A stretch of DNA of 64,000 nucleotides. Source: Clostridiales bacterium. GTDB taxonomy: Bacteria; Bacillota_A; Clostridia; Oscillospirales; Oscillospiraceae. The notes below the pieces were generated by a model. The model saw nothing but the letters and a program-made list of their open reading frames with translations. It was not told the DNA's origin and made no database searches. Position numbers and translations under genes: made by a program. The stretch lies in assembly GCA_019410105.1 (NCBI GenBank), contig DXTB01000002.1, forward strand, positions 80,040-144,039, given 5' to 3'. The stretch's first letter is position 1; each line of letters starts with the position of its first letter. Of this stretch, positions 63,968 to 64,000 are shown in pieces.

Positions 63968-64000
63968 CAGTTGTTCCTCCACATGTGTTAAAGTTTCGCA

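Overview
This 64-kb window is typical chromosome of a strictly anaerobic, spore-forming, high-GC Firmicute. The gene content fits the Oscillospiraceae/Flavonifractor-Intestinimonas neighbourhood; this is an inference from gene families and base composition, and no 16S gene is present. Support for an anaerobe comes from a complete six-gene Rnf complex, a desulfoferrodoxin and several radical-SAM proteins. Support for sporulation comes from a SpoVAC gene. Coding density is high, most genes have AGGAGG-type ribosome sites, and many neighbours overlap by ATGA. No tRNA, rRNA or CRISPR array was found.

Layout. 1-9.5 kb: the tail of an unknown gene inside a 55-bp direct repeat, tilS-hpt-ftsH, and a complete branched-chain amino-acid (Liv) ABC transporter. 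9.5-14.4 kb: an arginine-deiminase group (arcA, ornithine carbamoyltransferase, YfcC-type carrier), without carbamate kinase here and broken by an 850-bp stretch with no convincing gene. 14.5-20.6 kb: degV, a MarR-MATE efflux operon with a clear operator, a MocR/PdxR-type regulator divergent from an ECF vitamin S-component, and a DUF975 membrane protein. 20.8-26.1 kb: rnfCDGEAB behind a structured leader. 26.1-33 kb: a small P-loop kinase, folT behind a tetrahydrofolate riboswitch, and the heat-shock operon hrcA-grpE-dnaK-dnaJ under CIRCE control. 33-44 kb: rpiB, a glycosidase-like protein, a minus-strand MerR operon whose regulator has lost its DNA-binding part, mutY, a paired zinc-ribbon family, tdk, a PflX-like radical SAM protein and a second MATE pump. 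44-54.5 kb: mostly minus-strand membrane proteins (CmpB-like, CorC/HlyC, YczE-like), a probable small RNA, hydroxypyruvate isomerase, a 1032-residue SLH-anchored phosphodiester glycosidase, a ferredoxin, hemW, an isolated spoVAC and desulfoferrodoxin. 54.9-60.3 kb: a topoisomerase IV-like pair split by an AT-rich phospholipase-D-type nuclease. 60.3-64 kb: YitT, LUD-domain protein and lipoprotein genes, then an IS30-family element and an XRE regulator.

The most interesting unit is the low-GC, single-HKD nuclease at 56901-58025. It sits cleanly between the two topoisomerase subunits and has a C-terminal half that resembles a PUA/EVE-type base-sensing module; it looks like a horizontally acquired defence gene riding a housekeeping operon. 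Also notable are an intact 19-bp-spacer MerR operator beside a MerR gene lacking its helix-turn-helix, a MocR regulator with glutamine at the usual PLP-lysine position, a foldback repeat between dnaK and dnaJ, and an unassigned small RNA with its own promoter and terminator upstream of the CorC-type gene.
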